NCBI GenBank assembly: GCA_018292915.2
Contig: JACVVK020000396.1
Location: forward strand, 355,001-419,000
Source of the DNA: Batillaria attramentaria
Taxonomy: Eukaryota > Mollusca > Gastropoda > Batillariidae
Length of the DNA: 64,000 nucleotides
Direction: 5' to 3'
The translations under genes and the position numbers were made by a program. The notes under the pieces are model-generated. The model was not told the DNA's origin. It saw only the letters and a list, made by a program, of their open reading frames with translations, and ran no database searches. Shown piece after piece: positions 11,735 to 25,116 of the stretch. Numbering within the stretch: the first letter of the stretch is position 1; every line of letters begins with the position of its first letter.

Positions 11735-13654
11735 GGGGGTGGGGAGGGGGCAGCCGAGGTAAATAGCAGTACTACAGATGCAGCGATTTGAAATCACTAC
11801 TCAGAATGACAAGCTGCGTAATGAGCACAAATGTGACGCCCCCCCCCCCCCTCCCAATCCCCCCCCCCCCCCCCACGATTTGAGTCTGAAGTCACTTTTT
11901 GAAGTTTTTGAGGTTTTAATATGATCTTACAGGTTTTTTAATGCTGAATCCAATGGTGAAAACCAGCTTAAAATCGGATAATTATTTTTGAAGTTATGAT
12001 CTGTTGAAATGACGTACCCCATGAAACAAAATGGCCACCTCGGTCGGAAAATCGGGTGTTGCACTATTCAGCTGCATGTAACTTCCGACTCATTTCGTGG
12101 CGTAGCGTCACAAATGACAAATTTCTCCTGGCAGACGATACAGCCGGACAAACATCAACGGCCCATGATCAGACAGTCACGGACCCCTCGACCACTTTTT
12201 CAGTCGGAAAAGATGACAAAAATGTGGCGGCAGCTGATGTAACGAACCAAAGAGTTGCCATTATCGTCGGAGCGAACATCGCCGGTGTCGTCATCATTGT
12301 GGCAGCCATTGTTGGTGTCAACCTCACGCGTGCTAGGAGAGGTATCTTAAAACGTCTGTTTTTGCTTTTCTCGTGAAAATAGGCTTTGTGACTAATTTTT
12401 ATTGTTTTTGGGGGGTTTTACTTTGCCTGACCAAAGTCCCTGGCTTTTTTTGCGCTTTGCTTTCCTGTTGGCCCTCAGGGTAACGCTACTGATTCATTGT
12501 ATTAAAAATAGAAAAAGTATCAGTATGTTTCCACCACAACCTACCACCGAAAGCAAATAACGAAGATAATATGTTCAAGATTCAGAAACGTTGTTGTTGT
12601 GGGTAATCTCAACTAAAGTTGTCAAAAGTCATGTTATACTATTTGTGTTGATTGCTGTCACCGTAAAACACTCAGTGTATTTAACAAACGCCTTCATTCC
12701 AGCTTCTTTATTTCGGGAAAAATCTGCTTTACTCCAGGCATCCGTAATTATTGTACAATGTTTTGCGAACGCACCAGGCATTGAAATCTGCGTCGGACCT
12801 GTAAATAAATACAAGTGAGCGGTTAATATGATCGGTACTTTGTATTGACAGTGAATTCATCCTTGACTCCTCATAAATATCATACTACCCTATTACAGCG
12901 AGGGGATCTGCTGGCCAGGCATTGGCATATGTAGAAATGGTACCTGTCCCAGCACCACTGGCAGCTCCGGATGTACAAGCCGAGGAGAGGTCCAGCAGTA
13001 GTTCAAGTCAGAAATCTCACGCGTATGAGGATGTTCAGGACGCCCAAGAGCAACAAGGTACTCGTTGGGTACAAATTGTGACTGCGTTTTCTGTTACTGG
13101 TTGAAGAATGCTTTTACTGCTGTATAAATTATTGCCGGTTAAGACAAGCTGACATACGTGAACTTGACACGATGACGCCTCTACTATTTGAAAAATGTAT
13201 CTACTATCTGAAAAAGTTTAGATAGTATTTTCAACTCTGCTTTCTTGGAACATGACGATAACAAAATCACTGTGAGCACACGGTCAGTGTCTATCTGTTC
13301 TGTTCAATTACAAACAATAAAAATGATACAAATTTAAAAAGTCGTTTCGGCGGTGTTTTGTTAAACCAATGGCACGTACATCCCGCACAAAAACCTTATT
13401 TGATAAAATGTTCTTGTTATGTACCAGGTGCAAATTTGCCTCCGCCACCTGCACCATGTGGAAGACCATCACCCCCACCTGACGACTACCTACATCCTGT
13501 TGCTTTAAAAGACAAAGTCGTTACTGGGGAACAGTCAGTAGACGATGAGTGTAAAGATAAATCATCTTCAAATGCAGAACCTTTGTATGAAAATAGCAGC
13601 GACGGAAAAGAAGAGGGCAAGTTGAAGACAGTGAGAGTAGAATCTACAGTGTAA
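7145..13654 (+). CDS. Three-Ig-domain transmembrane receptor with tyrosine-motif tail (gene 2 of cluster)
   Basis: Eight coding exons: 7145-7220, 7645-7989, 10139-10426, 10958-11147, 11442-11593, 12135-12341, 12899-13057 and 13428-13654 (1644 nt, 547 residues plus stop), all joins in frame. Residues 1-25 are a signal peptide (MKIKVFLHLLDL). Residues 26-140 form a Cys-rich Ig-like N-terminal domain ending RFNVS. Residues 141-236 are a second Ig-like domain ending NKTTTLLVRC, and 237-350 a third with GDEGHWTLQL. A Ser/Thr stalk and TM (VAIIVGANIAGVVIIVAAIV) follow. The tail (420-547) has YVEM, a YxxM PI3K-type SH2 site; YEDV; PDDYLHP; and LYENS, a YxN Grb2-type site. Gene 5 is a clear paralogue with the same domain order. 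Its third Ig domain is one exon; here it is split by a phase-2 intron (11148-11441). Ligand and function are unknown; a cell-surface immune role is inferred. Confidence 0.8.
7990..10138. other. Intron 2 of gene 2
   Basis: Donor GTGAGT at 7990 and acceptor TTCCTAG at 10132-10138. The interval includes a (CATAC)n minisatellite near 8174-8208 and a (CG)/(CA)n tract at 9861-9919. I recognise no exon or transposon in the rest. Confidence 0.6.
10847..10909. repeat. (GT)n microsatellite upstream of an acceptor
   Basis: A pure GT run ending about 50 nt before the acceptor of the third-Ig exon of gene 2 (exon starts 10958). Confidence 0.95.
11667..11733. repeat. (GT)n microsatellite in intron 5 of gene 2
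   Basis: The run begins about 70 nt after the donor at 11594 and is followed by a G-rich stretch; C-homopolymers follow at 11838-11875. Confidence 0.95.
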
Positions 13655-13955
13655 ATGTTAGTTCTAGACAATGGACAATGTTTCTACCTATATGCAATAC
13701 TTATGTTGTTGATGATGACTGTATATTTACAAACAGTGACAGTTGAGTGTGACACTTAGTTTCAGTCAGGAACTGAGCTAGATGACCTTACCCCCCTGAG
13801 AAAGTAAGACCAGGAAAAGTCCATATATATGGTGCAAGCCTTCATGACAAACTGCATGTTGTGCGTCAGCCAAGAGAAGATTTGTTTTCCTGAACAGTAG
13901 TTTGACCCAACAGCGCCTTGTGTCTTTATCTGCGTGCATAACTGAAGCGCCCGTA

Positions 13956-14047
<92 letters not shown>

Positions 14048-14358
14048 TCTGACACTCGAAACTGTAATCTGAGAGGTAAGGTATGCGACAAATGTGACAT
14101 TGTGTGTATTTTAAGTGTACAAGTGATAGCTGGCCGCGTAGGCTTTTCCATGACTGCGTATCAACCACCAATTCAGGAAGAGTCTATGATCTGCCTGCAC
14201 ATACACGCTTTGGCGTACACAGAAGTAAAATAAACTTAAAGAAAGGAAGAAGACGAGCTGATCCCACAATTATTTTTAGTTGTAAAATAGCCTATCCAAA
14301 CTGCTTGTGGTTATCTGCAGTTCTGGAGGAGTTTTGCGGCGTCCTTGATAGGTCCCGA

Positions 14359-14389
<31 letters not shown>

Positions 14390-15353
14390 ACCCACACCCG
14401 TCACCCTCCGCACATGTGTTCAAAATCACGACCCAGCCATTCAGAGTCTATACGTGCAGCAGTCTGTACATCGTGTAATCTCCACTCGACGGGTGCTGTG
14501 ATGACCTAGTTTTATAAACTTCGCCTAGTGCTTGTGTGCAGAAATCGCTGTCAGGCCTACTGCCAAAATTCTGTAAGGTCATGGGCACGGAAATGTTTAT
14601 AATTATGTAGTGATGTACCCTCTGTTTTCTAGTCGTTTCGAATGAGATAATTATGTCGTGTGGAATGTATGTGGTTTGATACAATGAACAAACTTTAGTT
14701 TATGTAAATATTAGATATTGTTATTCTTCAAGTGGATAACAGTTAGTTTAGCCATGCGCTTGCTGAAAAATGAATATTCAGGACAAGCCCCTATGATTTT
14801 TTCAGCATAAGTGAAATTAATTCAGTAAGACAGGGTTAAAAGCTGTTGCTTGTAATCTTTAATAGTTATATAGGAAATGTTTTATTTCACTGAAGGAGGG
14901 TGTATAGCTAGAGTTAGTATTAAAATGTGTAAAACAATGGGGGTGGGCGCTGTTCCCTGGTAAGAGTTGGGAAAAATCTATCATAGGAATCGTCAATATC
15001 AGACAGCTCTTTAAAAACCTTGTGCATGGTATTGTGTATTTCTTTGATTCTTAGCTTCTTTCAGTTGACTTTCAAATGGTGAATTTTGACACGAGTCGTC
15101 CTCCAGTGAACACATTAAACGCACTTAATGTCACCATGTAGCGAGACAAAACTTTCTATTTTGCACCTCTCTCTCTCTCTCTCTCTCTGTTTCTGTCCTT
15201 AGTAGTTTACATTCACTGTTCAAAAAGATGCGTATGAACACCGAAAACAAATCGATTGTGAAAAGCAAACACAGGAATGTTCACAGCATATGTCACCTCA
15301 GTAATTAAAGAACCACTGTATCCCCTACACATGTATTTCGAAATTATGTAAGG

Positions 15354-15407
<54 letters not shown>

Positions 15408-15482
15408 CCTCCTAACTTTGATCATGTACGTGTTCTATTTTCGTTTTGCTTTTGTTGTGCATTATCATATTGGCGATAATAG

Positions 15483-15555
<73 letters not shown>

Positions 15556-16153
15556 GTGGAAATAGTCCCCATTTCCTGACGTTCATGATGATGTTTTTGT
15601 CGAACATTGAAGGAGAACAACCACGTAACAATTTAGTTCGTGCACATTTGATCCGGGGACTCGTCCCCGCTGGCAGAGCCGCTTTATTAGTCATGTCTGT
15701 TTATTAATATCGATCACTTTACTAATCCTGATCGTCCAATGCTCTGACATACAAAATTCATAACATTTGGGTGTGAGCTCAAAGAAAGTTTGTTGAACAT
15801 GGCTCATGTCCAATAACGACATTGACTGTATCAAGCCAATCAAACATCGGACCTATAGAACAGTAGAACAGGAAGCATTTCATACTTTAGGGCCGTGATT
15901 GTTGTCGCCTAGCGCTGACATACATACATACAACTGACGGGTTTTTCTGTACTTTCTCAAAAATGGGCTGAGGCGACACACACTTGGATCAGCGCCAGGT
16001 CATGCACCGAGCTTTTCAAAGTGTGAGTGAGTTTTTAGGACTTAACTCCGCGCAGTTTTGAAAGTATAGTCTGTCAAGACAGGAGAAGATACTCCCCCCC
16101 CCCCCCTCCCCTTACCACGCCTCCATCAAGATATCAAAGGACTGAGTCAGAGG

Positions 16154-16219
<66 letters not shown>

Positions 16220-16638
16220 AAATTTAGATTATGTATATCAAGTGACATGTCTCCGTCGTATATCGTATGAAAAGATGTGTTTCTCAGTTTAGCAGAGCTG
16301 TAAAACGTTTCTGGTCGTCATCTGCTACGTTGTTCCTTCTAGATTCTGTACTTTTTATACTGTCTGAAAAAGTCCAGTTGGGACAACACAGTGTGACTGG
16401 CGTATTGGTTGTACATATATCTGAATGCTATTATGCTTGTCACTTGACAAGATATTATGAAATGGTTTACGTTATATTCATGTATGGCATAATTATGTAG
16501 GAAGTATACGCGCAGAAGTATTCTGAACGCTTTGTGTAGACATTGTTCTCTAATAAGTTACATGTACTGTGCTCTCACTGTTCCTCTGTTTTGTAAGACC
16601 ATGCAACAACAGAATATCTGCTGCCCCCAACACACCCC

Positions 16639-16708
<70 letters not shown>

Positions 16709-17420
16709 CTCCATAACCTCCAAACTTTGATCATGTACGTGTTCTTTCTTCGGTTTTGCTTTTACTGTGCATTACCACATAAGTGATAATATTAACTAGA
16801 GAGGCAAAAGCCTCCATGCCTCCCTTGTGACATGGGTCAAGGTCATTCAAAAGAGTATGTTTGTAAAAAATATTACCACTATCTATCATCAAGCCAAGTA
16901 AGGTGTCTCTGGTGTTCTTAGTTCCTGGCAATATTACACTTTTCCCCAAAACTAACTATATGGCCTTGACCTTGGGCCAAGGTCATTCAAATAAGATGTC
17001 TCGGGCCTAGCGGACAAGGTGTACGCCTTGTGTAATAGTGGCGTAAAGTGACTGCTACTGGTGTGCAGTGAATTATTCTTTTTGACCAGTGTTAACATGG
17101 TGATAGGCGATGGTCCGGCTGAGGCTCGATAGACTTAGGCAAAAATTGTGCGCAGCCCAGGGGAAATAACACACTGCCTGATTTCCTTGTCAAAGCAGTT
17201 TCACTGTTTCGGCATTGAAATTCAGATTTCAGCATGATCGGTAAATGTTGACTTGTCTTGTTTAATTTATTCTGTTTGGGTGACAGATCACGTGACACAA
17301 TATTTTCAGAGCTCATACCACCCTAACCAAAATAACATAACAAAACAAAACAAAACAAACGAAGAATTAAAAGGGAGAAATATGTCGATCAGTTGATTTC
17401 TTGTAGTTGTACAATATTGG
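13655..17420. other. 3' flank of gene 2 with microsatellites and a local duplication
   Basis: No coding exon was recognised. There is a possible AATAAA at 14229. Microsatellites lie at 13957-14047, 15356-15405, 15484-15551, 16157-16217 and 16642-16707. The sequence at 15407-15485 (AACCTCCTAACTTTGATCAT...) is repeated at 16718-16795, each copy next to a (CA)n tract. Segments at 15985-16015 and 16370-16460 resemble 62188-62215 and 62470-62560, downstream of the gene 5 region. A dispersed repeat occupies about 16800-17010. Confidence 0.6.
16795..17010. repeat. Dispersed repeat with TCAAGGTCA motifs, copy 1
   Basis: This matches 53035-53260. It contains GGGTCAAGGTCATTCA and, at 16967-16985, TGACCTTG, three bases, CAAGGTCA, an everted pair of extended nuclear-receptor half-sites. 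No coding sequence was seen. Confidence 0.65.
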
Positions 17421-17433
17421 GGTGGATGGGTAG

Positions 17434-17600
17434 GGGGGCGTTTGGGAGTTTAACGTCCTTTTCCACCACATACGGATGATATCAAAGACGGGGTAACGAG
17501 AAAAAGGCCAGCACAAATGTTGGGCCCCAGCCGGGATTCGAACTCACGACCCGAGCATTGGAAGTCCATCGCTCTACCATTCGGCCACCCCGGCTCCCCT
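17434..17600 (-). repeat. tRNA-derived SINE, family A, copy 2
   Basis: On the minus strand the head shows GGTGGCCGAATGGTAGAGCG (A box region) and GAGTTCGAATCCCGG (B box), followed by the same body as copies 1 and 3. It lies in the tail-to-tail gap between genes 2 and 3. Confidence 0.8.
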
Positions 17601-18348
17601 GTACAATATTGACACTGGTAGTCCTTTTGTCACAGTAGTGAGGGAAGTGCTTGCTCCTCTCCATGTTCTGCTTGTCATATCTATGGTGCTGCGGACTTTG
17701 GTTTCCTTTGTTGCGTCGTTGCATGCTTTCTGCATGCAGTTTGTGCATTTGTCGTCCATTCCAAGGCTACTTCCTTGATATAATTTTAGTAGAATATTAA
17801 AAGAACAACAAACAAGTTTTCTTTTCTTTTCTTCTTAATCAAACAACAGTTATGTACTTTACAGATATAAATCTATACATATTAAAATAAATACATAAAA
17901 CATTTAGTTTCATGGATGAGCAATATTCGAGTGCTGACAGTAGAAACATCCAACCCATTGTAATTTCCATAGGCTCCTTCTCACGGCCTCTGTCCATAAA
18001 CATTTCGGTGGTGACATCAGCAGTTATCAATATTGCTCTCCTCTTGCCGTAGAAACGTGAATATGTCCAGTAAAGCAATGTGGATTCCACGTTATCGGAC
18101 GATGGGAACGGACGCATGATTGTGCTGTTCGATTTCGTTGGATAGACGGCCAGTACAGGCCGGATACTTGTCTCTCAATATAAGCAAACCCTAAGTCGTT
18201 TTCCAGTCCTTTGAAAGCTAAATATGATGCCATCGGTTCAAGGCCCTTGCTGCTCTGAACGATCGGTATACACAGTGAAAGCTTTCTGTCTTGTCCGCTC
18301 GTTTAGTTTCAATGACCCTTCTTTGATCTAGCGCACATGTTGGGGGTC
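17601..18348. other. 3' flank of gene 3
   Basis: Probably the 3' UTR of the minus-strand GTPase receptor plus intergenic DNA. Short open frames (17839-18117 and 18027-18233, minus) match no family I know. No TTTATT, which would read AATAAA on the minus strand, was found close to the stop. Confidence 0.4.
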
Positions 18349-20073
18349 TTATTTGATTTTCTTCTCTTTTGTTGAGACGTCCTCATTTTTCTCAAGTTCC
18401 TTCTTCTCTGCCATCGCGAGTTTCTTGGAGACTTCCTCTTCAAGACCTTCCCCGAATGTCTTATACATGGGGCACAAATATGGACTTCCATTTTGTTGTT
18501 TTAACTCATTGACACGTTCAAGCAGTTGCTCTACTTGCGGAACGGGGTCGTCGGCCTTATTGTTAAAGACGACACTTCGGTTGCCACATTCCTGGATGAC
18601 ACTGATTACCTCTTTCTGGGCGGTCTTCATGAGGTCAGAGAAAGTTGTCTGATTGCGCTCCAGCTCATCGCCGCCCGTGAACAGCACAAAAACATATTTA
18701 GTGATGCTGTCGCCAAAAAGCGCTTTCAGGCGATAGTAGCAGCTGATATCTTGAGCAGAAAAAGTCCTGATCGTGACCACGAAGAGGATAGCATGAGGAC
18801 CCGGTTGCCAGCAGGCCACGGCTCGTACAATGTCGGCACAGATGTCCGCCTGAGGTCTATCGGTGTCGAAGACACCGGGGGTATCCATGATCTGAGGTAG
18901 ACGAAGAAAAACACGGCTGTGAAAAAAATGCTGTGACAAATCACTGGCCGACAGAAGTAGCATTTTCATCATAGTCAAAAGACACACGATTTGTTTCTCA
19001 AAACTGACTCATCTATATAACAAGGAGGAATAGCCCCATCCTTTAAAGTTGTTTCTCCAAGTTTCTCCAAAGTTGTTATTGTTGTCGAGGGTTTTTTTTT
19101 TTTTTTTTTTTTGCTTTGTTTTGTTTTTGTCGTTGTCAGTAATTTGAAGGAGTTTTTGCATAGGTAGTCGGCCTTTTATGCAAACCACCCATATTTCAGG
19201 AAAAAATTGTTTTTACACAAAATCTGTCAGAGCTACGGAGATGTGCTACGAACATATTCAGTACAATTGTATGGTCATCTATTTTTTTTTAAAGCATTTA
19301 ACCACTTTTTTGTCCACACACACATACACACATACATACACACGTCGCACAAAAAGAACGCAGCAGCATAGTGTCTTGTAAGGTGCCTATGACGCAGATT
19401 GCGTTACGTCACTGTGTGCCTGAAAATATGTATTGTTTGGAGAAACGTCACAGTCTTGTTTTGGTTTTTTTCTGTCACTGACACTTACCCCATCCCATAA
19501 AGTTGTTTGTCTGTAGAGAAACAACTGAAAAACTACAGGTAAAACTACAACTTCTCATTCATAAAAAAAAAAAAAAAACTTTTCTCTCAAGTACAGACCA
19601 ACCTCGATCCTTATATTTACGAGCATGGTCCAAAGTGGAAAATCTTGAATTTTCTTCCCAAACTGTATTTTCATTCTGTTCCCAAAACATGAACAAAACT
19701 GAAATTAAGTTGGAAACTGCCTACTCTCTACCCGGTGTGTGCGTGTTGGGGTGGGGGTAGGGGGTGGGGGGAGGGGTTGAGGAGGGCATGGGGATGGGGT
19801 CTGAGTGTCTGTGAACTGGACGTTGCAAAACACAAGTACGGCAGGTAGTCCACCGGATGAAGATATGCAAAACGTGCATTGCAGCATCATCCCATCTTAC
19901 CTCTATCTCCTTGCCCATGCGGTTACAGCGTTTCAGTTCACATTTGCTTGTGATGGAGGCCAAGGAGAGGCCAGAAGGGAAAAGGTCCTTTCCCAGTATT
20001 GTATTGCCTGTTGTGCTCTTTCCACTTCCAGTTATGCCAAGCACCAGGAACCGGAACTGGTCCAACTCAGTAC
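18349..20073 (-). CDS. GTPase-encoding exons of gene 3 (AIG1/GIMAP domain)
   Basis: Exon 20073-19901 carries the nucleotide-binding P-loop (GITGSGKSTTGN), and exon 18891-18349 starts at the G3 box IMDTPGVFDTDRP. The latter continues through the family-specific hydrophobic box (GPHAILFVV), the G4-like LFTGGDEL and the G5-like FNNKADD, and ends in a Lys/Glu-rich, probably coiled tail. GIMAPs are septin/Toc-like GTPases that oligomerise on membranes; here the anchor is an N-terminal TM segment in the same polypeptide. The length (about 238 residues) fits the family. All visible nucleotide-binding motifs are intact. Confidence 0.9.
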
Positions 20074-21975
20074 CTTAGATTAGAACATTAACATTCTTAT
20101 ACAAAGACATGAAAATGGAATCAGCCGTCTTTGGGTGGTATGCTTTATGTGATCGTGGCATTACTTAACTGTACAGAGTTGAAGATATAAATCATGAAGA
20201 TGAGGCATTCCTTTCCAGCACAACGTAAACGTACACGCGGAATGACAGAGGACACTTTACATGACTGCATGAACGTTTTAAAGAAAAGGGTCGTTGCAAT
20301 AACTCCTAAAGTGAGAGAAGGATGGCGAGCATACCTTTCGGAGAAGGTGTTAGTGAGTAATTTTTGCTCTGTTAATGCCTATGGCATTCAATATTACATA
20401 TATTACATATAAGTAGTTCAAAATAACAACAAATCCATGTACCTTCCCGAACTTCTGGTGGATCTGTCACCAGTTCACGCATCGGTGGGTCGATCGCTTG
20501 GTGTGATGGCAGAGTGGAGCCCGAAGGAGCCGCTGCAGGAGTTAACTCATGAGTTACTGTGAGTTCTAATTTTGGATCGAGTTATTCAGTCGCATTATTT
20601 TTCCCCGTTTTACGTCGACACACATAATGTGCATGTACTAGCTACCTCTAAATGTATCCCATCTTAACTCAGCTTTCATTGAAATCGCGTGTCCCTTACT
20701 TACCTTCAGACAGTCTCCCTATTGCCTTCATGAGGACGATACAGTTTGCAAGTGACAACAGATCATTCTTTAGGAAGCGACAAGGGATGTCATCAACAGC
20801 CAGCCGACGAAGGGCATCCATCGTCATCAAATTTTGGTCCTTTAATGCACGGATGGTTTCAGGTGGTAGGCGCTCGCGGGTACACCAGGCTTCAGCTTCT
20901 GGGTCTACATTCAGATACAAAAGGAGAAGAAAGTGTGATGGTTTTAATACTGCAAAAAGTTCAAAGAGAGTACACGTCAGTGTCATATCCACTTTAGTCA
21001 AGTTCACCAAATTATGCATTATGGGGAGAGCATGGCGAATTTTGCACTTGTGCTGTTTTTCTCTAAGACAATTCATTATATTTCTTTATTATAGCCATTT
21101 GCGTGTTGAAAATGTCCGTTGGAGTTTACATTAAAAGTTTTCTATTGATGCCCAGATCTCCGCGCGACCTAAATTCCAATCTTAAAAGTATCAGATTTCA
21201 TTTGAGAAAAAAACAGTACTTTACAGATTCGGAATTTGAAGTGACACAAGGTACACCTCTCAGATAAACAGTAACATACCATAACTACCGGTACATCACT
21301 GTGAACAAAGTGAAATCATCTTAATTTTGGAGAGCCGAAAAGGCAGCAAGGAAAATATTCCACATGTCTCCTTTTAGGTGAAACATACGGAGGTCAAAAT
21401 ATTTCGGACTTTACCAGATATTTGACAGAAAGAACACCTACACGAAAGGAGACAGTGTTTTTGTTTGTTTGTTTGATTTTTAGGACGGCCTACGATCAGT
21501 CTTTTCACCGTGTACGCACCAGTTATTGGTAGCAGTGATTCCTTTTCCTTGACTGCAGGATCATGACTGTCAGTATTATCTATCTGCTCCACGTGATCAG
21601 TAGGCTGTTTGTGAAAATGCACCTTAACGTCCCTGATAACGTTGTCGACTGATTTTCGAATTCTTTTCCTTCCTGTTGATTCAAAACAAGTGACATTTTT
21701 TAGCAACTCTAAACAAGAAAAGTAATAGAATCAAAACTGAAAGGGAGATGAAAAAATCGTGTTTTGTTTTCATCCACTGTGTGAAACAGCAAACAAAACA
21801 TCTGGATGAAACACAATAGTTATGTACACTTACCACGTATCACAAGTACAAGAATCAATATTAGCGCCAACAAAGCAACAATCACTGCAGCGGCGGCCGT
21901 TATGATGTGAGTGAGGTTTTGTCCTTCTGAAAAATACCGAGAAATGTTGTTATCGTTAACTGCCGTTGTACATAG

Positions 21976-22048
<73 letters not shown>

Positions 22049-23768
22049 GTCAAACTATCATTAGTTATTTATCACCCACCCATCCACGCAAAATGGCGGG
22101 AACCGCCTCATACAAAGGATCCTGTCACTTTTGACGAACAGCACGCTCATCCGAGGTAGTGTTCAGCAGGAGAACGCTAACCGCAACAACATCATAGTCG
22201 CCACCATAATGAACTTGCTAAGACACTTGCTGAAAGCAATCTGACCTACATGTAGTTTTGTGAAAACTATTCAGCTGAATGGTGATGATTATTGTGGCCG
22301 CTTTTCGATGGCCACGTGACCTGTGTTTGTCCGGTACCGGCCGACAGTGGCCACTTATCTTCTCTCACAACAAAAATCGAACACTCAAACTAATTTGACA
22401 CTGTAACCATATATGCATACAACCCTAGCTGGAAAATGCACCCTGGCACTAAAATATTTGGCAACTGCCATCTCTGTTATCCATTTATTACTTCTCAATA
22501 ATAGAATGACGACAAGCGTTTATAGTTAATGCTGAGAAAAGTGTTTGGCAGTTTCTGTACGGCTGTATGAACGATTTTTAACACAACGTTGCTACTCCAT
22601 AAAAAGACAAAGTAAAATAAATTAACTTCAACCCACCACTGTCTTCCTGCACTTGCGGGGCAATCGTCGAAACTGTAGATGTTTCCTCTGCCATGGACTC
22701 TGAACGGAAAGGACAAGTGTCAGTACTCAAACTAACCATTGTAACTGATATGTAGTCAGATTCTGATTAACAAGGAGGAACGGCCCCGTCCTACAAAGTC
22801 GTTTCTCCAAACTTTTTATTTTGTCTGTTTTGTTGTTATTGTTGCCGGTTCTCCCCTCTCCAAGTTCTACCAATGTCACTGTGTGCGTGAAAGTATGTAT
22901 TGTGTGGAGAAACGTCACAATCTTGTTTTGTATCACTGAAACGTGCTGCTGTGCGTAGCAAAATCTGCCCCATCCAATGGAGTTGTTTCTCTATAGTGAA
23001 ACAACTAAAAAATTCAGTACGGCCCGCCCCAGGGCATCGATACTCCTGAAGAGAAATCGCACGTTCGGGATTGTCTGTCGGAGTATTCGAGTGTTCCCTG
23101 CCGGAGCGTCCTATTCTATTCTCTCTTCTTTCAGTCCGTATTAATGACGGGGAACCCTGGATTTGCATAACAAAACTGCCATATAGCAGCAAAACAGTAT
23201 ATCCATGACGTTGTGGAAAAAGCACCATTACGTCAGTGTCCTGAAATCACACCATTTCCCATGAAATGACGTCATGGACCTACCATCTGAAAGGAATCAG
23301 ATGGTTTGCCATTGAGAATCAGAGGGCTTGGCTACGGGCCTGTGGGCTACATGTTAATTCTGCAGACTAGTCGATCCAAACAAAGAGCAAAAAAAATGAT
23401 GTAAGCCCCGATCACTCTCTTCTCCCTTCACTTCACTCCATCCTGTACGCCAAATACACTTCGTTTCCCCGACCTCGAAAGAACGAAGAATGGAGAACAT
23501 CCACACCAAGACCCGCCTGTATATTATCACGTGATAATAACTCACACCACTAAAAACTAAGTGGACATCTTTTTACACATTCAGTTGGTGCAATGTCATG
23601 CAGCAAAGTCATAAAAAAGATATGGAGTTAAAATACACACGGAGCATAATGTCATGTAGGCAATGTTATTTCATACACATTGAAACACAGAGATACTATC
23701 ATGAGGTATTTGTGAAGGCTGTCTTTGCATGAGACAGCGAAATGTTTACGAGAGAGAGAGACTTCGAC

Positions 23769-23814
<46 letters not shown>

Positions 23815-24062
23815 AAAATAGTAAACCTGTATAACTATATGAGCACGGTTTGTCGTCAGCATCGTCATTGCCGACGACTTGACAGACGTATCGCCCTTCC
23901 ATCTCCCGCGTAAGTGTTGGCATATCCACATGCAGCACGCTTGTCACTTGTTTGTCAAAGTCATAACCGTCTTTAGACATGCAGTTTAATTCCCGATGTC
24001 CCCAGTAGCAGCTCAGTATTATTTCTGTTACAAAGTTAATCAACCAAGTTTGTAAATCCTTC

Positions 24063-24103
<41 letters not shown>

Positions 24104-24780
24104 CCAATTTGGCAGGTGCGGCGACATCAGGTGACATCAGACACGTACACATAAGCAGACTCAGCAGGAATTAAGCAACAAAAGCCTGACGGTAAAGAAA
24201 AGTCTTCAGATTGGATTTAAACATGGACAGTGAAGGCTGAAGGCGAAGTTTGATTGGCAAGGAGTTCCAGACAGTCGGGGCCAAGAAGCTGAATAATCGC
24301 TCTCCTGCAGTTTTCATGTTACGCATCGAAATTTTGAGAAGTTTTTCGCTCGCGGAACGAAGGATACACGACGGTTGATACGGACAGAGTAAAGTCGACA
24401 GATAGGGAGAAAGAGAACCGTCGAAGAAACGGAAAGCATGAGGGGCGATTGTATACTGGTAGCGGAATAACCAAATTAATCTGCGTAAACATATTTTTCT
24501 AGTGGTTTGGAGTAATGTAAGCAGATGGAGATGGGGAAAGTTGTTTCACGCCAGGTAGATCTAGTATCGACTTCCGCCTCAGGTATTGAAACAGTCTAAA
24601 AGGCAAAACTGTTTCTTTGTTTCTGTTGCTTTGTTCATCGATAAATCTTTCCATCCATTCAGGGGTGACAGCGGGGATTCTATCGACGAAAATAATTAAG
24701 GCAGAGGTGGAAGGTTCCTTTTTTTCCACAGACACTTGACATGGTCAGATTCAAGATCAAGATTCAAGATGATGGCCAAG

Positions 24781-24829
<49 letters not shown>

Positions 24830-25020
24830 TTTACCTGGATTGTTGTCAGCATTCAGGCCATATCGAACGACAACGAAACTGTGCCGTGTTTCAGCGATGT
24901 TTGCACTGAACTCACAAGTCAGTATCCCAGATTTTCCCGTAGTCTTAATGCGACATGTTGTTGATATTCCTGCGGTAATCACACATTATTTCTAAAAATT
25001 CTTATACTTTTAATTATCAA

Positions 25021-25116
<96 letters not shown>

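Noticed and set aside
17839..18233. A separate small gene downstream of the GTPase
   Set aside because: Two overlapping minus-strand frames have no start context, no family match and no paralogue; 3' UTR is the simpler view.
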